From: Erysipelotrichaceae bacterium
GTDB lineage: Bacteria > Bacillota_I > Bacilli_A > RFN20 > CAG-826
DNA length: 18,730 nt
NCBI GenBank assembly: GCA_012729405.1
Contig: JAAYDH010000090.1
Location: 1-18,730 of the forward strand
Reading direction: 5' to 3'
Shown here: positions 1 through 7,869 of the stretch, one piece after another
Layout: every line of letters starts with the position of its first letter
Position numbering within the stretch: the stretch's first letter is position 1
Notes under the pieces: model-generated
Database searches by the model: none
What the model saw: only the letters and a program-made list of their open reading frames with translations
Told to the model about the DNA's origin: nothing
Translations under genes and position numbers: made by a program

Positions 1-1804
1 TAAAAGCGGCATGCACACCTTTAAATGTGAGGCATTCATTGGCGGCTTTAGCAAGTGTCGATTGGTCGCACAGACGATCTTCTTGAGCGGCAGCAACCAC
101 CACTCCATAAAATGGATGTTCGAGATTGGCAATGATGTCAGTAACCGCTTTATGCTCTTCATAGTCGTCTTTTAGGAAATCGTAGGCTAGAGAGTTATCA
201 GCGCCGTAATCTTTAAGAATCGTGGCGGCTTCAAAGGTTCTCATACCAGTGTTCTTGCTCTTAAAGAACGAGGAATCTAAGAAAATGCCAGAAAGCATAA
301 TTGTCGCAGAGATCGGGTTGATTTCGATGCGCGGGTTGATTGATGAGAAACGAATAAACTCAGCCACCAGTTCGCAAGTTGAAGAAGCGGAAGCATCGAT
401 ATGATTGAAAACGGGGTTTTCGATATATTCTTCTGCCCGGCGATGATGGTCGATGACAACAACTTTGGAACATCTTTCGAGCAATTTTGGAGCCATAACC
501 ATTGAGGGAATGTGCACATCGACCACAATGAGCAGTGTGTCTGGATTAACTTCTGAGAGAGCTTCCGATGAATTGACGATTAACTCATCTAATTCACTCT
601 TGCCAAAAGAGGTTGTAATTGTCGAACGAGCCTTCGTCTCGGTATATTTTAAATCCACGACAATAAGCGCAGGCTTTTCGAGTCGATTGCAAATTGATTT
701 GACACCTAGACATGCTCCTAAAGAGTCCATATCCATTTCAGTGTGACCCATGATGAGCACGTTAGATGAATTTTTAATTAAACTGATCAGGGAGTCGGCA
801 AGAACACGAATTTTGACGCGGTTGCGCTTTTCTTGGGCTTCCGTTTTTCCGCCGTAAAATTCCATCTCGCTACCAAAGACACTAACGACGACTTGATCAC
901 CTCCACGAGACATAGCAATGTCTAAGGCCGCGGCGGCAAGTTCATTGAGTTTGATTACATCAGGGAAGTCGCGAGCTAAACCGATGGAAAGAGTAAGTGG
1001 GATTTCTTCTTTTGAAGAAACTTGACGAACTTTATCGATGATTGAGAAATGATCATCCTTCATACGGGAGAAGCTATCAAAGTTGCAGACCATCGTATAG
1101 CTATCGTCTTTCATACGACGGAGCAAGATTCCATATTCTTTCGCATAGTTAAAAATAACGTTTTTCACTTTTGTGACGATATCATTGAAGTCATCATCGC
1201 CCCTAACAACATCATCGTAGTTATCAATTGCTAAAATACCAACGACCGGAGCCTGCTCCTTCGAGTAAGCGAAAACTGACTCGAAGTCAGTGATATCTTT
1301 AAAAATCCACAGCCCGGCTTCAGCGAGGAATTTTGCTTCATAGTTGCGTGAGTTTACGATGATTTTGACAGTAGTATCAGGATTATCGTTGTCCTTTAGT
1401 GGCAACAAGTCTTTGTTCCAGTCAAATATGTTAACATCGATGATATCAATATGACGATTTTTGAATAAGTCATTCGTCCAGATAATGATGTCTTTGTCGT
1501 TAGTGACAGCAAGACCAATCATCGCAAAGTTATACGCTTCTTGAATATCGCTTCCGATAACTTCCGCAGCATGAAGATCAGTTTTTTGGCGGAGAGAGGC
1601 AATTCGCAGTGCGAAAATCCAGACAAACAAGGAATCAATGAAAATAAGAATGGTAGCAGCCAAAACAATGTAAGCTGGTTTAGAATAAGTATCGACATGA
1701 AATAATTTGTTGAAGTATAAAACGCAAAATGCGGCGATTAAAACGAGTTGAATGATAATTAAAATAAATGCCCCAATTTTGATTCTTTTGATTGTTTTGC
1801 CCAT
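1..1804 (-). CDS. gdpP: Cyclic-di-AMP phosphodiesterase GdpP (partial, C-terminus cut by window edge)
   Basis: Membrane-bound phosphodiesterase that hydrolyses c-di-AMP to pApA. The 601 codons visible read in order: two membrane helices (about residues 11-31 and 44-66), a PAS-like segment (about 85-170), a degenerate GGDEF domain (about 185-310, with SRGGDQ at 299-304 where an active cyclase would have GG(D/E)EF), then a DHH phosphoesterase domain with GHTEMDMDS at 353-361, the VVDVH stretch near 427-431 and the signature DHH at 452-454. The last residues, FKGVHAAF, are the start of the DHHA1 substrate-binding part. GdpP proteins are about 650 residues, so roughly 50-60 are missing beyond base 1. 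The ATG has an AGGAG SD a few bases upstream. It follows rpsF-ssb-rpsR as in Bacillus, where rplI and dnaB/dnaC come next; expecting those outside the window is inference. Domain order and all metal-binding motifs make the identification secure. Confidence 0.96.
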   Translation of the reverse strand, partial: MGKTIKRIKIGAFILIIIQLVLIAAFCVLYFNKLFHVDTYSKPAYIVLAATILIFIDSLFVWIFALRIASLRQKTDLHAAEVIGSDIQEAYNFAMIGLAVTNDKDIIIWTNDLFKNRHIDIIDVNIFDWNKDLLPLKDNDNPDTTVKIIVNSRNYEAKFLAEAGLWIFKDITDFESVFAYSKEQAPVVGILAIDNYDDVVRGDDDFNDIVTKVKNVIFNYAKEYGILLRRMKDDSYTMVCNFDSFSRMKDDHFSIIDKVRQVSSKEEIPLTLSIGLARDFPDVIKLNELAAAALDIAMSRGGDQVVVSVFGSEMEFYGGKTEAQEKRNRVKIRVLADSLISLIKNSSNVLIMGHTEMDMDSLGACLGVKSICNRLEKPALIVVDLKYTETKARSTITTSFGKSELDELIVNSSEALSEVNPDTLLIVVDVHIPSMVMAPKLLERCSKVVVIDHHRRAEEYIENPVFNHIDASASSTCELVAEFIRFSSINPRIEINPISATIMLSGIFLDSSFFKSKNTGMRTFEAATILKDYGADNSLAYDFLKDDYEEHKAVTDIIANLEHPFYGVVVAAAQEDRLCDQSTLAKAANECLTFKGVHAAF

Positions 1805-1825
1805 AGAGTTAACTCCTGTGCCTAT

Positions 1826-1860
1826 ATTATATATAATATTGTCATTTTTATTAAATACAA
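1826..1860 (-). promoter_or_regulatory. Probable gdpP promoter
   Basis: On the minus strand TTGTAT (1855-1860) lies 16 nt from TATTAT (1833-1838), and an overlapping perfect TATAAT sits at 1826-1831. Either -10 gives a short leader before the AGGAG/ATG of gdpP. The region is very AT-rich, so the exact boxes are uncertain, but the terminator just upstream means gdpP probably needs its own promoter. Confidence 0.5.
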
Positions 1861-1896
1861 TTTCGAATAAGCGAATAATTGTAATTTAAAGAAACT

Positions 1897-1927
1897 AAAA
1901 AAGACCGAGATATATACGGTCTTTTTT
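1897..1927 (-). terminator. Rho-independent terminator after rpsR (potentially bidirectional)
   Basis: Inverted repeat AAAAAAGACCG / CGGTCTTTTTT with a 9-nt AT-rich loop. Read on the minus strand it is a GACCG stem followed by a run of six T, about 40 nt past the rpsR stop. It separates the ribosomal operon from gdpP. The symmetry would let it act in either direction, but no plus-strand gene approaches it. Confidence 0.85.
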
Positions 1928-1965
1928 ATATTGCTCAGTTAGCCTTTTATAATACTTAACTAAGA

Positions 1966-2193
1966 TTACTCTTCAACGTATGGAAGAAGAGCCACTAAGC
2001 GAGCGTTTTTAATCGCTCTCGCTAATTCTCTTTGGTGCTTTGCACAAGTACCAGTAGCTCTGCGTGGAGAAATCTTTCCGTTTGGTGTAATCAAAGTCTT
2101 TAATAATTCGACATCTTTATAGTCGATAAATTTGCTCTTTGATTTGCAGAAAACACATACTTTCCTGTGCGGTCTAACCTTTTTGAATGCCAT
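1966..2193 (-). CDS. rpsR: 30S ribosomal protein S18 (Cys-rich, zinc-binding type)
   Basis: Small-subunit ribosomal protein that forms a heterodimer with S6 on the platform of the 30S subunit. The 75-residue product carries the S18 signatures DYKDVELLK (24-32), a PRRATGTCAKHQR stretch (43-55) and a LLPYV ending. It is the C+ form: C13-x2-C16 plus C50-x2-H53 can make a small zinc site, whereas the main Bacillus subtilis S18 lacks these residues. The N-terminus is shorter than the Bacillus version. It is the last gene of rpsF-ssb-rpsR, 18 nt after ssb, with an AAAGGA SD upstream of the ATG, and is followed by a strong terminator. Confidence 0.97.
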   Translation of the reverse strand: MAFKKVRPHRKVCVFCKSKSKFIDYKDVELLKTLITPNGKISPRRATGTCAKHQRELARAIKNARLVALLPYVEE

Positions 2194-2211
2194 AGTAATA
2201 TTCCTTTCTTA

Positions 2212-2640
2212 TTAGAATGGAAGGTCATCGTCAGGCAAGTCTAAAGAGTCGAGATTTTTTCCCTCATTTTCGACTGGTAATGAATCACCAATCACATCGC
2301 CACTTTCAACTGCCGCAGCAGATTTAGGCTCTAAGAATTGAATGGAATCACAAACGACTTCAAGAACACTTGCTTTTGTGCCATCTTGACGTTGATACGA
2401 ACGTTGATTGAGACGGCCTTCGACACCTACCAATGAACCTTTTCTCGTAAATTTGCTCATGCTGTCAGCAGACTGGTTGAATGCCACACACGGAATAAAG
2501 CTTGCAGACTTTGTTCCATCTGGGTTTTTCATTCTGTTATCAACCGCGACGGTGAACGAGCAGACTGAATTTCCGGAATTGGTTTTTTTGAGTTCGGGAT
2601 CACGAGTTAAGCGACCCACGAGAACTACACGATTAATCAT
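2212..2640 (-). CDS. ssb: Single-stranded DNA-binding protein SSB
   Basis: Binds single-stranded DNA during replication, repair and recombination and recruits partner proteins through its C-terminal tip. The 142-residue protein has the classic OB-fold start (MINRVVLVGRLTRDPELK), an internal FTVAV strand, the Q-R-S-Y-Q-R-Q-D-G loop near 80-90, then a short disordered acidic linker ending in DLPDDDLPF, the conserved partner-docking tip. The length is ordinary for a short Firmicutes SSB. An AAGGAGG SD precedes the ATG. Its position between rpsF and rpsR is the conserved bacterial arrangement, tying SSB supply to ribosome synthesis. Confidence 0.97.
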   Translation of the reverse strand: MINRVVLVGRLTRDPELKKTNSGNSVCSFTVAVDNRMKNPDGTKSASFIPCVAFNQSADSMSKFTRKGSLVGVEGRLNQRSYQRQDGTKASVLEVVCDSIQFLEPKSAAAVESGDVIGDSLPVENEGKNLDSLDLPDDDLPF

Positions 2641-2655
2641 AAATGATTATCCTCC

Positions 2656-2946
2656 TTATTCGTGTTCGACGACAACTAAATGGCGTAACACATTCGGATT
2701 GTGGCGGATTTTGCGGTTGAATTGATACAACCCTTGATCGCCAGCGGACACTTTAATGACAACATAGTAGCCTTTAACTTCATCCTTGATAGGATAAGCT
2801 AGTTCGCGTAAGCCAAGAGATTCGTCAACTTTCTTCACTTCACCACCATTATCAGTGATGAGTTTGTGAAGGTTTTCTTTCTCAGCTGCGCGTCCGGCTT
2901 CATCTAAATCGGCCTTCAAAATGTACATAATTTCGTAATTGCGCAT
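2656..2946 (-). CDS. rpsF: 30S ribosomal protein S6
   Basis: Partner of S18 on the 30S platform. The 96-residue product begins MRNYEIMYILKADLD and contains the S6 signature around GLRELAYPIKDEVKGYYVV (45-63), the YQFNRKIRHNPNVLRHLVV segment near the C-terminus, and the usual ferredoxin-like length. It is the first gene of rpsF-ssb-rpsR. A GGGAGG SD lies just before the ATG, and the transcript has a hairpin-containing leader of about 65-70 nt from a strong promoter at 3021-3049. Confidence 0.97.
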   Translation of the reverse strand: MRNYEIMYILKADLDEAGRAAEKENLHKLITDNGGEVKKVDESLGLRELAYPIKDEVKGYYVVIKVSAGDQGLYQFNRKIRHNPNVLRHLVVVEHE

Positions 2947-2969
2947 TTTTTTACCTCCCTTTGGTCTAT

Positions 2970-3014
2970 CTGGCTGCTATCGAGTAGCAGCAGAGAGTAA
3001 TGCTATAAATAGCA
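2970..3014 (-). promoter_or_regulatory. Structured 5' leader of the rpsF operon (two hairpins)
   Basis: Two inverted repeats lie between promoter and SD on the minus strand. The downstream one (2973-2991) pairs GCTGCTA with TAGCAGC around a 5-nt loop and can extend by two pairs past a one-base bulge (2970-2993). The upstream one (3001-3014, TGCTAT/ATAGCA) sits right at the predicted transcript 5' end. A leader structure bound by S6:S18 is known upstream of rpsF in many bacteria and relies on a conserved CCG; I do not see that CCG in these loops. Autoregulation by S6:S18 is therefore only a possibility. Confidence 0.5.
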
Positions 3015-3020
3015 CTTGTT

Positions 3021-3049
3021 ATTATACATTCCGCTTCGTGTGTGGTCAA
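3021..3049 (-). promoter_or_regulatory. Strong promoter of rpsF-ssb-rpsR
   Basis: On the minus strand TTGACC (3044-3049) and a perfect TATAAT (3021-3026) are separated by exactly 17 nt, near consensus for the housekeeping sigma factor. A 10-bp palindrome CAAGCGCTTG (3047-3056) overlaps the upstream edge of the -35. The predicted start falls near 3014, about 68 nt before the rpsF ATG. The rest of the gap to lysS (3057-3122) holds nothing I recognise. Confidence 0.85.
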
Positions 3050-3122
3050 GCGCTTGTGTTATGCGCCTGCATGTCGCCTACATATAAAGAGCAATCAATT
3101 TGGTTTTTTTCTTAACTGAAAT

Positions 3123-3153
3123 AAAAAAGGAACCAGAGGTTCCTTGTTTTTTT
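3123..3153 (-). terminator. Rho-independent terminator after lysS
   Basis: An 8-bp stem AAGGAACC / GGTTCCTT with the 3-nt loop AGA (3127-3145). On the minus strand it is followed by a T-run and begins within about 10-15 nt of the lysS stop codon, closing the long pth-to-lysS gene series. A T-run also flanks it on the plus strand, so it could work both ways. Confidence 0.88.
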
Positions 3154-3159
3154 ATCTTT

Positions 3160-4647
3160 TTATCTATCTTTCATTGTTGGAAAGAGAATAACTTCGCGTA
3201 TCGAGGCTTGATTGGTTAACAACATGACTAAACGATCAACACCGAGACCCACACCGCCTGATGGAGGCATACCATATTCGAGAGCTTCAATGAAGTCTTC
3301 ATCCATCTCGTTTGCTTCCGCGTCACCTAATTCCTTCGCTTTGAGTTGGGCGACAAATCTATCTTTTTGATCCATTGGGTCATTAAGTTCGGTATAAGCA
3401 TTGCCGATTTCTTTTCCATTAACGAATAATTCGAATCTTTCGGTAAAGCGAGGATCTTTGCCTTTCTTCGTCAAAGGAGAGACCTCGATTGGATAAGAGT
3501 ACACGAAGGTTGGTTGTATCAATTCGTCTTGGCATAATTCTTCGTACAATTCGTTCATAACATAACCGACTGTATTTTTGAACTTGTCGAGGTGGATTTT
3601 ATATTTATCAGCAATCGCTTTTGCATCTTCGAATGTCTCGACATCTTTGGCAAAATCAACGCCCGTTTTCTCTTTAATTAATTCATTCATCGAGACCCAG
3701 CGAAAGGACTTTTTAAAATCAATGATTTTACCCTGGTAATTGACAATAGCACTACCGGTGATATCTTTCGCAACTGCACGAATCAATTTTTCGGTGAGGG
3801 AACCAATTTTTCTAAGATCAGAATAGGCTTCATAAATCTCAATTGAAGTGAACTCTGGGTTATGGCTGGCATCCATTCCTTCGTTGCGGAACATATGACC
3901 AATTTCATAAACCTTTTCCATTCCACCGACAAGTAATCTTTTCAATGGTAATTCAGTCGCAATTCTTAAATAGAAATCGCGGTCAAGAGTATTGTGGTGG
4001 GTAATAAATGGACGAGCGTTCGCTCCTCCTAAGACTGAATTGAGGACAGGAGTTTCAACTTCGACGAATCCTTTATCGTCAAGGAAGCGTTGAATTGAAC
4101 GAATAATTCTTGGGCGAGTAAAAGCAACACTTCTTGATTCATCATTGACGATGAGATCGAGATATCTTCTTCTGCTTCTCTCTTCGATGTCAGTTAGACC
4201 ATGGAACTTTTCTGGGAGAGGATGTAAGCATTTTGTGAGGTGGGTGTATTTTAAAACTTTAACAGTTAATTCGCCGGTCTTGGTCATCATGACAACGCCT
4301 TTTAAACCGACAATGTCCCCAAGATCAGCCAATTTGAAAATATTGTAGGATTTCTCCCCAATCTTATCAATTCCGATGTAGGCTTGAATATTTCCTGTTT
4401 TATCAGCAATATTGATAAAGGATGCCTTGCCCATTCTACGAATGAGTTTGATTCTTCCGGCAATTGACACTTCGAGATTAAGTTTCTCTAGTGCCTTTGC
4501 TGATTTTTTGCCACAAATCGCACGAATATCAGAGACGTGATGAGTGACTTTATAGGATTGACCGAATGGATCAACACCTAGTTCGCGATATTTAACAAGT
4601 TTATCTCTTCTAGCTTGTTCTTGGTCGTTAAGTTCCTTAATGTCCAT
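3160..4647 (-). CDS. lysS: Lysyl-tRNA synthetase, class II
   Basis: Charges tRNA-Lys with lysine using ATP, in the cytoplasm. The product is about 495 residues, the family norm. An N-terminal OB-fold anticodon-binding domain (about 60-135, with SIAGRIKLIRRMGKASF) is followed by the class II catalytic core: motif 1 near 188-202 (FLDDKGFVEVETPVL), motif 2 near 253-275 (FRNEGMDASHNPEFTSIE), and motif 3 at the C-terminus (GGVGLGVDRLVMLLT). I chose the ATG at 4647 rather than a GTG nine bases upstream: the GAGG SD overlaps that GTG but is correctly spaced from the ATG. It lies 60 nt after dusB, the same neighbour as in Bacillus. The gap has a -10-like TATACT but no convincing -35, so it may be read through from ftsH-dusB. 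Confidence 0.97.
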   Translation of the reverse strand: MDIKELNDQEQARRDKLVKYRELGVDPFGQSYKVTHHVSDIRAICGKKSAKALEKLNLEVSIAGRIKLIRRMGKASFINIADKTGNIQAYIGIDKIGEKSYNIFKLADLGDIVGLKGVVMMTKTGELTVKVLKYTHLTKCLHPLPEKFHGLTDIEERSRRRYLDLIVNDESRSVAFTRPRIIRSIQRFLDDKGFVEVETPVLNSVLGGANARPFITHHNTLDRDFYLRIATELPLKRLLVGGMEKVYEIGHMFRNEGMDASHNPEFTSIEIYEAYSDLRKIGSLTEKLIRAVAKDITGSAIVNYQGKIIDFKKSFRWVSMNELIKEKTGVDFAKDVETFEDAKAIADKYKIHLDKFKNTVGYVMNELYEELCQDELIQPTFVYSYPIEVSPLTKKGKDPRFTERFELFVNGKEIGNAYTELNDPMDQKDRFVAQLKAKELGDAEANEMDEDFIEALEYGMPPSGGVGLGVDRLVMLLTNQASIREVILFPTMKDR

Positions 4648-4707
4648 AAATAACACCTCAATTCCTTATCCTAAAATAGTATATGTGAAACTCTGACATA
4701 TATGTAG

Positions 4708-5676
4708 TCAAATTTGGATAGAATTCAAAATCCTCTTTAAAGAATTTAAATCGGTCAGTTCAGTTGCCAGTTTGATATTTACCGCTTTTGCACCCGGAAA
4801 ACCACTGAAAAATTTAGTAGCAATGCCACGATATATTCTCATGGCTCTCAACTCACCCATTGATCTTGTCAAGATTTCTCCTAACTCCAAACACCATTGT
4901 TTTTGTTGTTCAATTGTCGGATCAGAAAGTTTTTCTCCCGTTCGAAAATAGTGATCAATTTGTCTAATCAGAAATGGATTACCCATGCCGCCACGAGCAA
5001 CCATCAGGGCAGTCGCACCAGTTATGTCCATTGCTTCAATTGCTTGTTCTAAGCTAAAGATATTTCCCGAAATGATTAAGGGAACATTCATCCTTTCTTG
5101 AAGGTCTTTCAACATTTCATAATGCGGGGTTCCACTATACAATTCAGCGCGTGTTCTGGCGTGAATAGCAATAGCGTCAACTCCTGCTTTTTCAAGCTGG
5201 GAAATGACTTCCAAGAAATTAACCGACTTATCATCCCAACCTAAGCGAATTTTCGCTGTAATTGGAACACTGCAAACTTTCTTTAGTTCGCGAATGATAT
5301 CGCCGCATAGTTTTGGGTTTTTCATTAAAGATGAGCCGGCTCCCGTCTTTGTTACTTTAGGTACTGGACACCCCATATTCACATCAAAAAACGCAATATT
5401 ATTATTCATTTTTTGCGCAATTTGAGCAGATTTTGCAAAGTTAATTGGGTCAAAACCAAATAATTGCACTCCTGTTGGAATCCCACAATCGTTGAACTCC
5501 AGATATTCCTTTGTCTCATCGTTACCATAAATTAGTCCCATATCCGAAACCATCTCAGTAACGCACATTGAAGCACCAAAGGGAACCATGAAAGTCCTAT
5601 AACCTACTGAGGTAATTCCTGCCATGGGGGCAAGAACGACTTTTCCACTGATCTCTAAATTGCCAATTTTCCACAT
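4708..5676 (-). CDS. dusB: tRNA-dihydrouridine synthase, DusB type
   Basis: FMN enzyme that reduces uridine to dihydrouridine in the tRNA D-loop. The 322-residue protein opens with KIGNLEISGKVVLAPMAGIT (3-22), the start of the flavin-binding TIM barrel. It has the catalytic cysteine in NMGCPVPKVTKTGAG (C103), the KIRLGW strand near 142-147, and the AIHARTR/YSGTPHY region near 170-187; a small helical C-terminal domain follows. The homology begins right at this ATG, so the start is safe. Yet there is no SD: the ATG follows a terminator-like hairpin by 6 nt. It sits 24 nt after ftsH and 60 nt before lysS, matching the dusB-lysS linkage in Bacillus. Assignment to DusB rather than another Dus subfamily rests on sequence flavour and synteny. 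Confidence 0.94.
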   Translation of the reverse strand: MWKIGNLEISGKVVLAPMAGITSVGYRTFMVPFGASMCVTEMVSDMGLIYGNDETKEYLEFNDCGIPTGVQLFGFDPINFAKSAQIAQKMNNNIAFFDVNMGCPVPKVTKTGAGSSLMKNPKLCGDIIRELKKVCSVPITAKIRLGWDDKSVNFLEVISQLEKAGVDAIAIHARTRAELYSGTPHYEMLKDLQERMNVPLIISGNIFSLEQAIEAMDITGATALMVARGGMGNPFLIRQIDHYFRTGEKLSDPTIEQQKQWCLELGEILTRSMGELRAMRIYRGIATKFFSGFPGAKAVNIKLATELTDLNSLKRILNSIQI

Positions 5677-5682
5677 AAGGAA

Positions 5683-5702
5683 AAGAGAGGACAGCCTCTC
5701 TT
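5683..5702 (-). other. Hairpin between ftsH and dusB (attenuator or processing site candidate)
   Basis: Perfect 8-bp inverted repeat AAGAGAGG / CCTCTCTT with the 4-nt loop CTGT on the minus strand, followed by TTCCTT and then the dusB ATG. It overlaps the last two bases of the ftsH TAA. The only SD-like AGAGG in this gap is inside its 5' arm. It resembles a weak terminator with a short pyrimidine tail; its effect on dusB and lysS expression is inferred. Confidence 0.6.
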
Positions 5703-7785
5703 ATTCACCCTCGTCTTTCTTTGGTTCTTCATCGGCGATCGTGCCATTTTCAACCGCTTCATTCGCGGCTGGGAGTGGATCGCCCGCAACCGGAATTTCC
5801 TCTGGTTGAACCACCACTTTCTCTTCGCGTTTTAAATGACGATGTTTTAGTAAGTAGTCGATTTCCTCAGCCGTGATTTGTTCGTATTCAAGAAGTGTTT
5901 TTGCAATAAGATCAACATCTTCTTTGTTTTCGAGAATAAGCTTTTTGGCTTGAGAGTGTGCGGCGTCAATAATTTTTCTCAACTCGGCATCAATCTTTGT
6001 TGCTGTCTCAAGCGAGAAATTCTTTTGAGCATTAACATAGTCACGACCTAGGAAGACAGAACTAGTGTCTCTCTCATATTGAATAGGACCTAATGAAGAC
6101 ATACCAAGTTCAGTCACCATCATCCTGGCAATCTGAGTTGCCATTTCAATGTCATTTTGAGCTCCCGTGGAAATGTCATCGAAGAAAATTTCTTCGCTTG
6201 AGCGTCCGCCGAGATAGCCAATAATACGGGCTTCAAGTTCTTTCTTGGTTAGTAAGAAACGATCTTCTTCTGGGGTCATGCGAACATGTCCGCCTGTATT
6301 TCCGCGAGGGATGATTGTAATCTTTTGAACCTTATCGCTGTGTGGCCATTTCAAGCCGATAATAGCGTGCCCGGCCTCGTGATATGCAACAATCGCTCTT
6401 TCGTGTGCGTTCAATGAACGAGACGATTTAGCTGGGCCAGCGATGCGACGATCAATGGCTTCGTCGATTTCTTCGATTCCAACTGAATTTTTATTCTTGC
6501 GAACCGCCAAAATAGCAGCTTCGTTCATAATATTTTCAATATCTGCTCCCGAGAAACCGACGGTTCTCTTTGCGAGGGCGTTGAAGTCAACATCCTTATC
6601 AATCTTCTTATTGCGGGAGTGCACTTTGAAGATGTCTTGACGACCTTGACGATCGGGTAAGGAGACAGTAATTTTGCGATCAAAACGGCCAGCTCTTAAT
6701 AGAGCGGGATCTAAAACGTCGTCTCGGTTTGTGGCCGCAATTACGATAATTCCAGAGTTATCGGAGAATCCATCCATTTCGACGAGCAGTTGGTTAAGGG
6801 TTTGTTCACGTTCATCATTTCCGCCACCTAAGCCGGCACCTCTTTGTCTACCGACTGCATCGATTTCATCAATAAAGACTAAACAGGGGGCATTTTCTTT
6901 AGCAACGCGGAACATATCTCTAACACGACCAGCGCCAACACCGACGAACATTTCAACAAAGTCAGAGCCGGAAATTGAATAGAAAGGAACGCCAGCTTCG
7001 CCGGCAACAGCTTTCGCCAATAGAGTTTTACCACAGCCGGGAGGGCCAACAAGTAAAACTCCTCTTGGTAACTTTGCTCCAAATTTGGAGAATTTTTTCG
7101 GATCTTTTAAATAGTCGACGATTTCTTTCATCTCGACTTTTTCTTCCTCGGCACCGGCAACATCAGTAAATTTTACTTTACTTGATGTCTCGCGGCGCGC
7201 TCTTGATTTATTGAAGTCCATAGCTTTGCTATTCGCACCAGCTACGGAAGCTGACATTCTTGAGAATAAGAAAATAACAATGATAACGCTTCCACCTAAC
7301 ATGATTAAGGTTGGACCCCATACATCCCACCAAGATGGAGCATATGGTTTTATGTTGACTTTCGCTTGATCAACAAAGTCCTTATTGTGAATAAGGGACA
7401 TAAGGCTTGTATCTGCTTCAATTTTTTCATCATCGGGATCGGGAGTAGATAAATCGTAGACAACAAAATCTTTCTTGAATTCGTAATAAGACGGATGAAC
7501 ATATAAGTAATAACCGGTCTCGGTTGTGCTACTATTTGAAGTATTTTGTTTGTCAAAGGTTCCAGAAATTTTAATCATCCCGGAATCGTACATTGTTTCT
7601 GTGACGCTGTTAACTTGGTTGTTAATTAAAGCCTCTTCAAATTGATAAGCAGTGAAATGTACATCATTGCTGAAGAAGTTAGTAAAAAGCATAATCATCA
7701 AAAAGATGAAACTAATGATTAAGACGAATGAGAAAACGAAGCTTAACGGTGATCGTTTTCTTTGGGGTATTTGTTGATCTGCCAT
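5701..7785 (-). CDS. ftsH: ATP-dependent zinc metalloprotease FtsH
   Basis: Membrane-anchored AAA+ protease that unfolds and degrades misassembled membrane proteins and regulators. The 694-residue protein has a cytoplasmic N-tip, membrane helix 1 (about 14-37), an extracytoplasmic domain rich in S/T/N (about 40-150), membrane helix 2 (about 157-175), and the AAA domain. That domain shows Walker A GPPGCGKT (247-254), the pore loop FVGVGA (280-285), Walker B LVFIDEID (302-309) and the second region of homology ending in LLRAGRFDR, where most relatives have RPGRFDR. The protease domain carries HEAGH (470-474) and the third ligand in TGAQND (D545). The tail is acidic and probably disordered. It has an AAGGAGG SD and its own promoter, and leads dusB-lysS. 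In Bacillus it follows tilS-hprT; hprT is absent here. Confidence 0.97.
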   Translation of the reverse strand: MADQQIPQRKRSPLSFVFSFVLIISFIFLMIMLFTNFFSNDVHFTAYQFEEALINNQVNSVTETMYDSGMIKISGTFDKQNTSNSSTTETGYYLYVHPSYYEFKKDFVVYDLSTPDPDDEKIEADTSLMSLIHNKDFVDQAKVNIKPYAPSWWDVWGPTLIMLGGSVIIVIFLFSRMSASVAGANSKAMDFNKSRARRETSSKVKFTDVAGAEEEKVEMKEIVDYLKDPKKFSKFGAKLPRGVLLVGPPGCGKTLLAKAVAGEAGVPFYSISGSDFVEMFVGVGAGRVRDMFRVAKENAPCLVFIDEIDAVGRQRGAGLGGGNDEREQTLNQLLVEMDGFSDNSGIIVIAATNRDDVLDPALLRAGRFDRKITVSLPDRQGRQDIFKVHSRNKKIDKDVDFNALAKRTVGFSGADIENIMNEAAILAVRKNKNSVGIEEIDEAIDRRIAGPAKSSRSLNAHERAIVAYHEAGHAIIGLKWPHSDKVQKITIIPRGNTGGHVRMTPEEDRFLLTKKELEARIIGYLGGRSSEEIFFDDISTGAQNDIEMATQIARMMVTELGMSSLGPIQYERDTSSVFLGRDYVNAQKNFSLETATKIDAELRKIIDAAHSQAKKLILENKEDVDLIAKTLLEYEQITAEEIDYLLKHRHLKREEKVVVQPEEIPVAGDPLPAANEAVENGTIADEEPKKDEGE

Positions 7786-7831
7786 AGCATACCTCCTTAA
7801 TGGAAAATTGCAGTAAATGCTAATAAAATGA

Positions 7832-7860
7832 ATTATACCCTATTGCAATGGTTTACAAAA
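7832..7860 (-). promoter_or_regulatory. Probable promoter of ftsH-dusB-lysS
   Basis: A perfect TATAAT (7832-7837, minus strand) lies in the 84-nt gap after tilS. A -35 is less clear: TTGTAA (7853-7858) at 15 nt, or the overlapping TTTTGT (7855-7860) at 17 nt. The predicted leader is about 40 nt and ends in AAGGAGG. I see no CIRCE or CtsR-type heat-shock operator. Confidence 0.65.
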
Positions 7861-7869
7861 GTAAAAAGC

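Noticed and set aside
4648..4656. GTG start adding three residues to lysS
   Set aside because: The GAGG SD overlaps the GTG itself and is correctly spaced only for the ATG at 4647.
4648..4707. T-box riboswitch or separate promoter upstream of lysS
   Set aside because: The 60-nt gap is too short for a T-box and contains no T-box sequence; the -10-like TATACT has no -35 at a suitable distance.
7786..7869. CIRCE or CtsR heat-shock operator before ftsH
   Set aside because: I looked for the inverted TTAGCACTC repeat and tandem GGTCAAA heptads and found neither.
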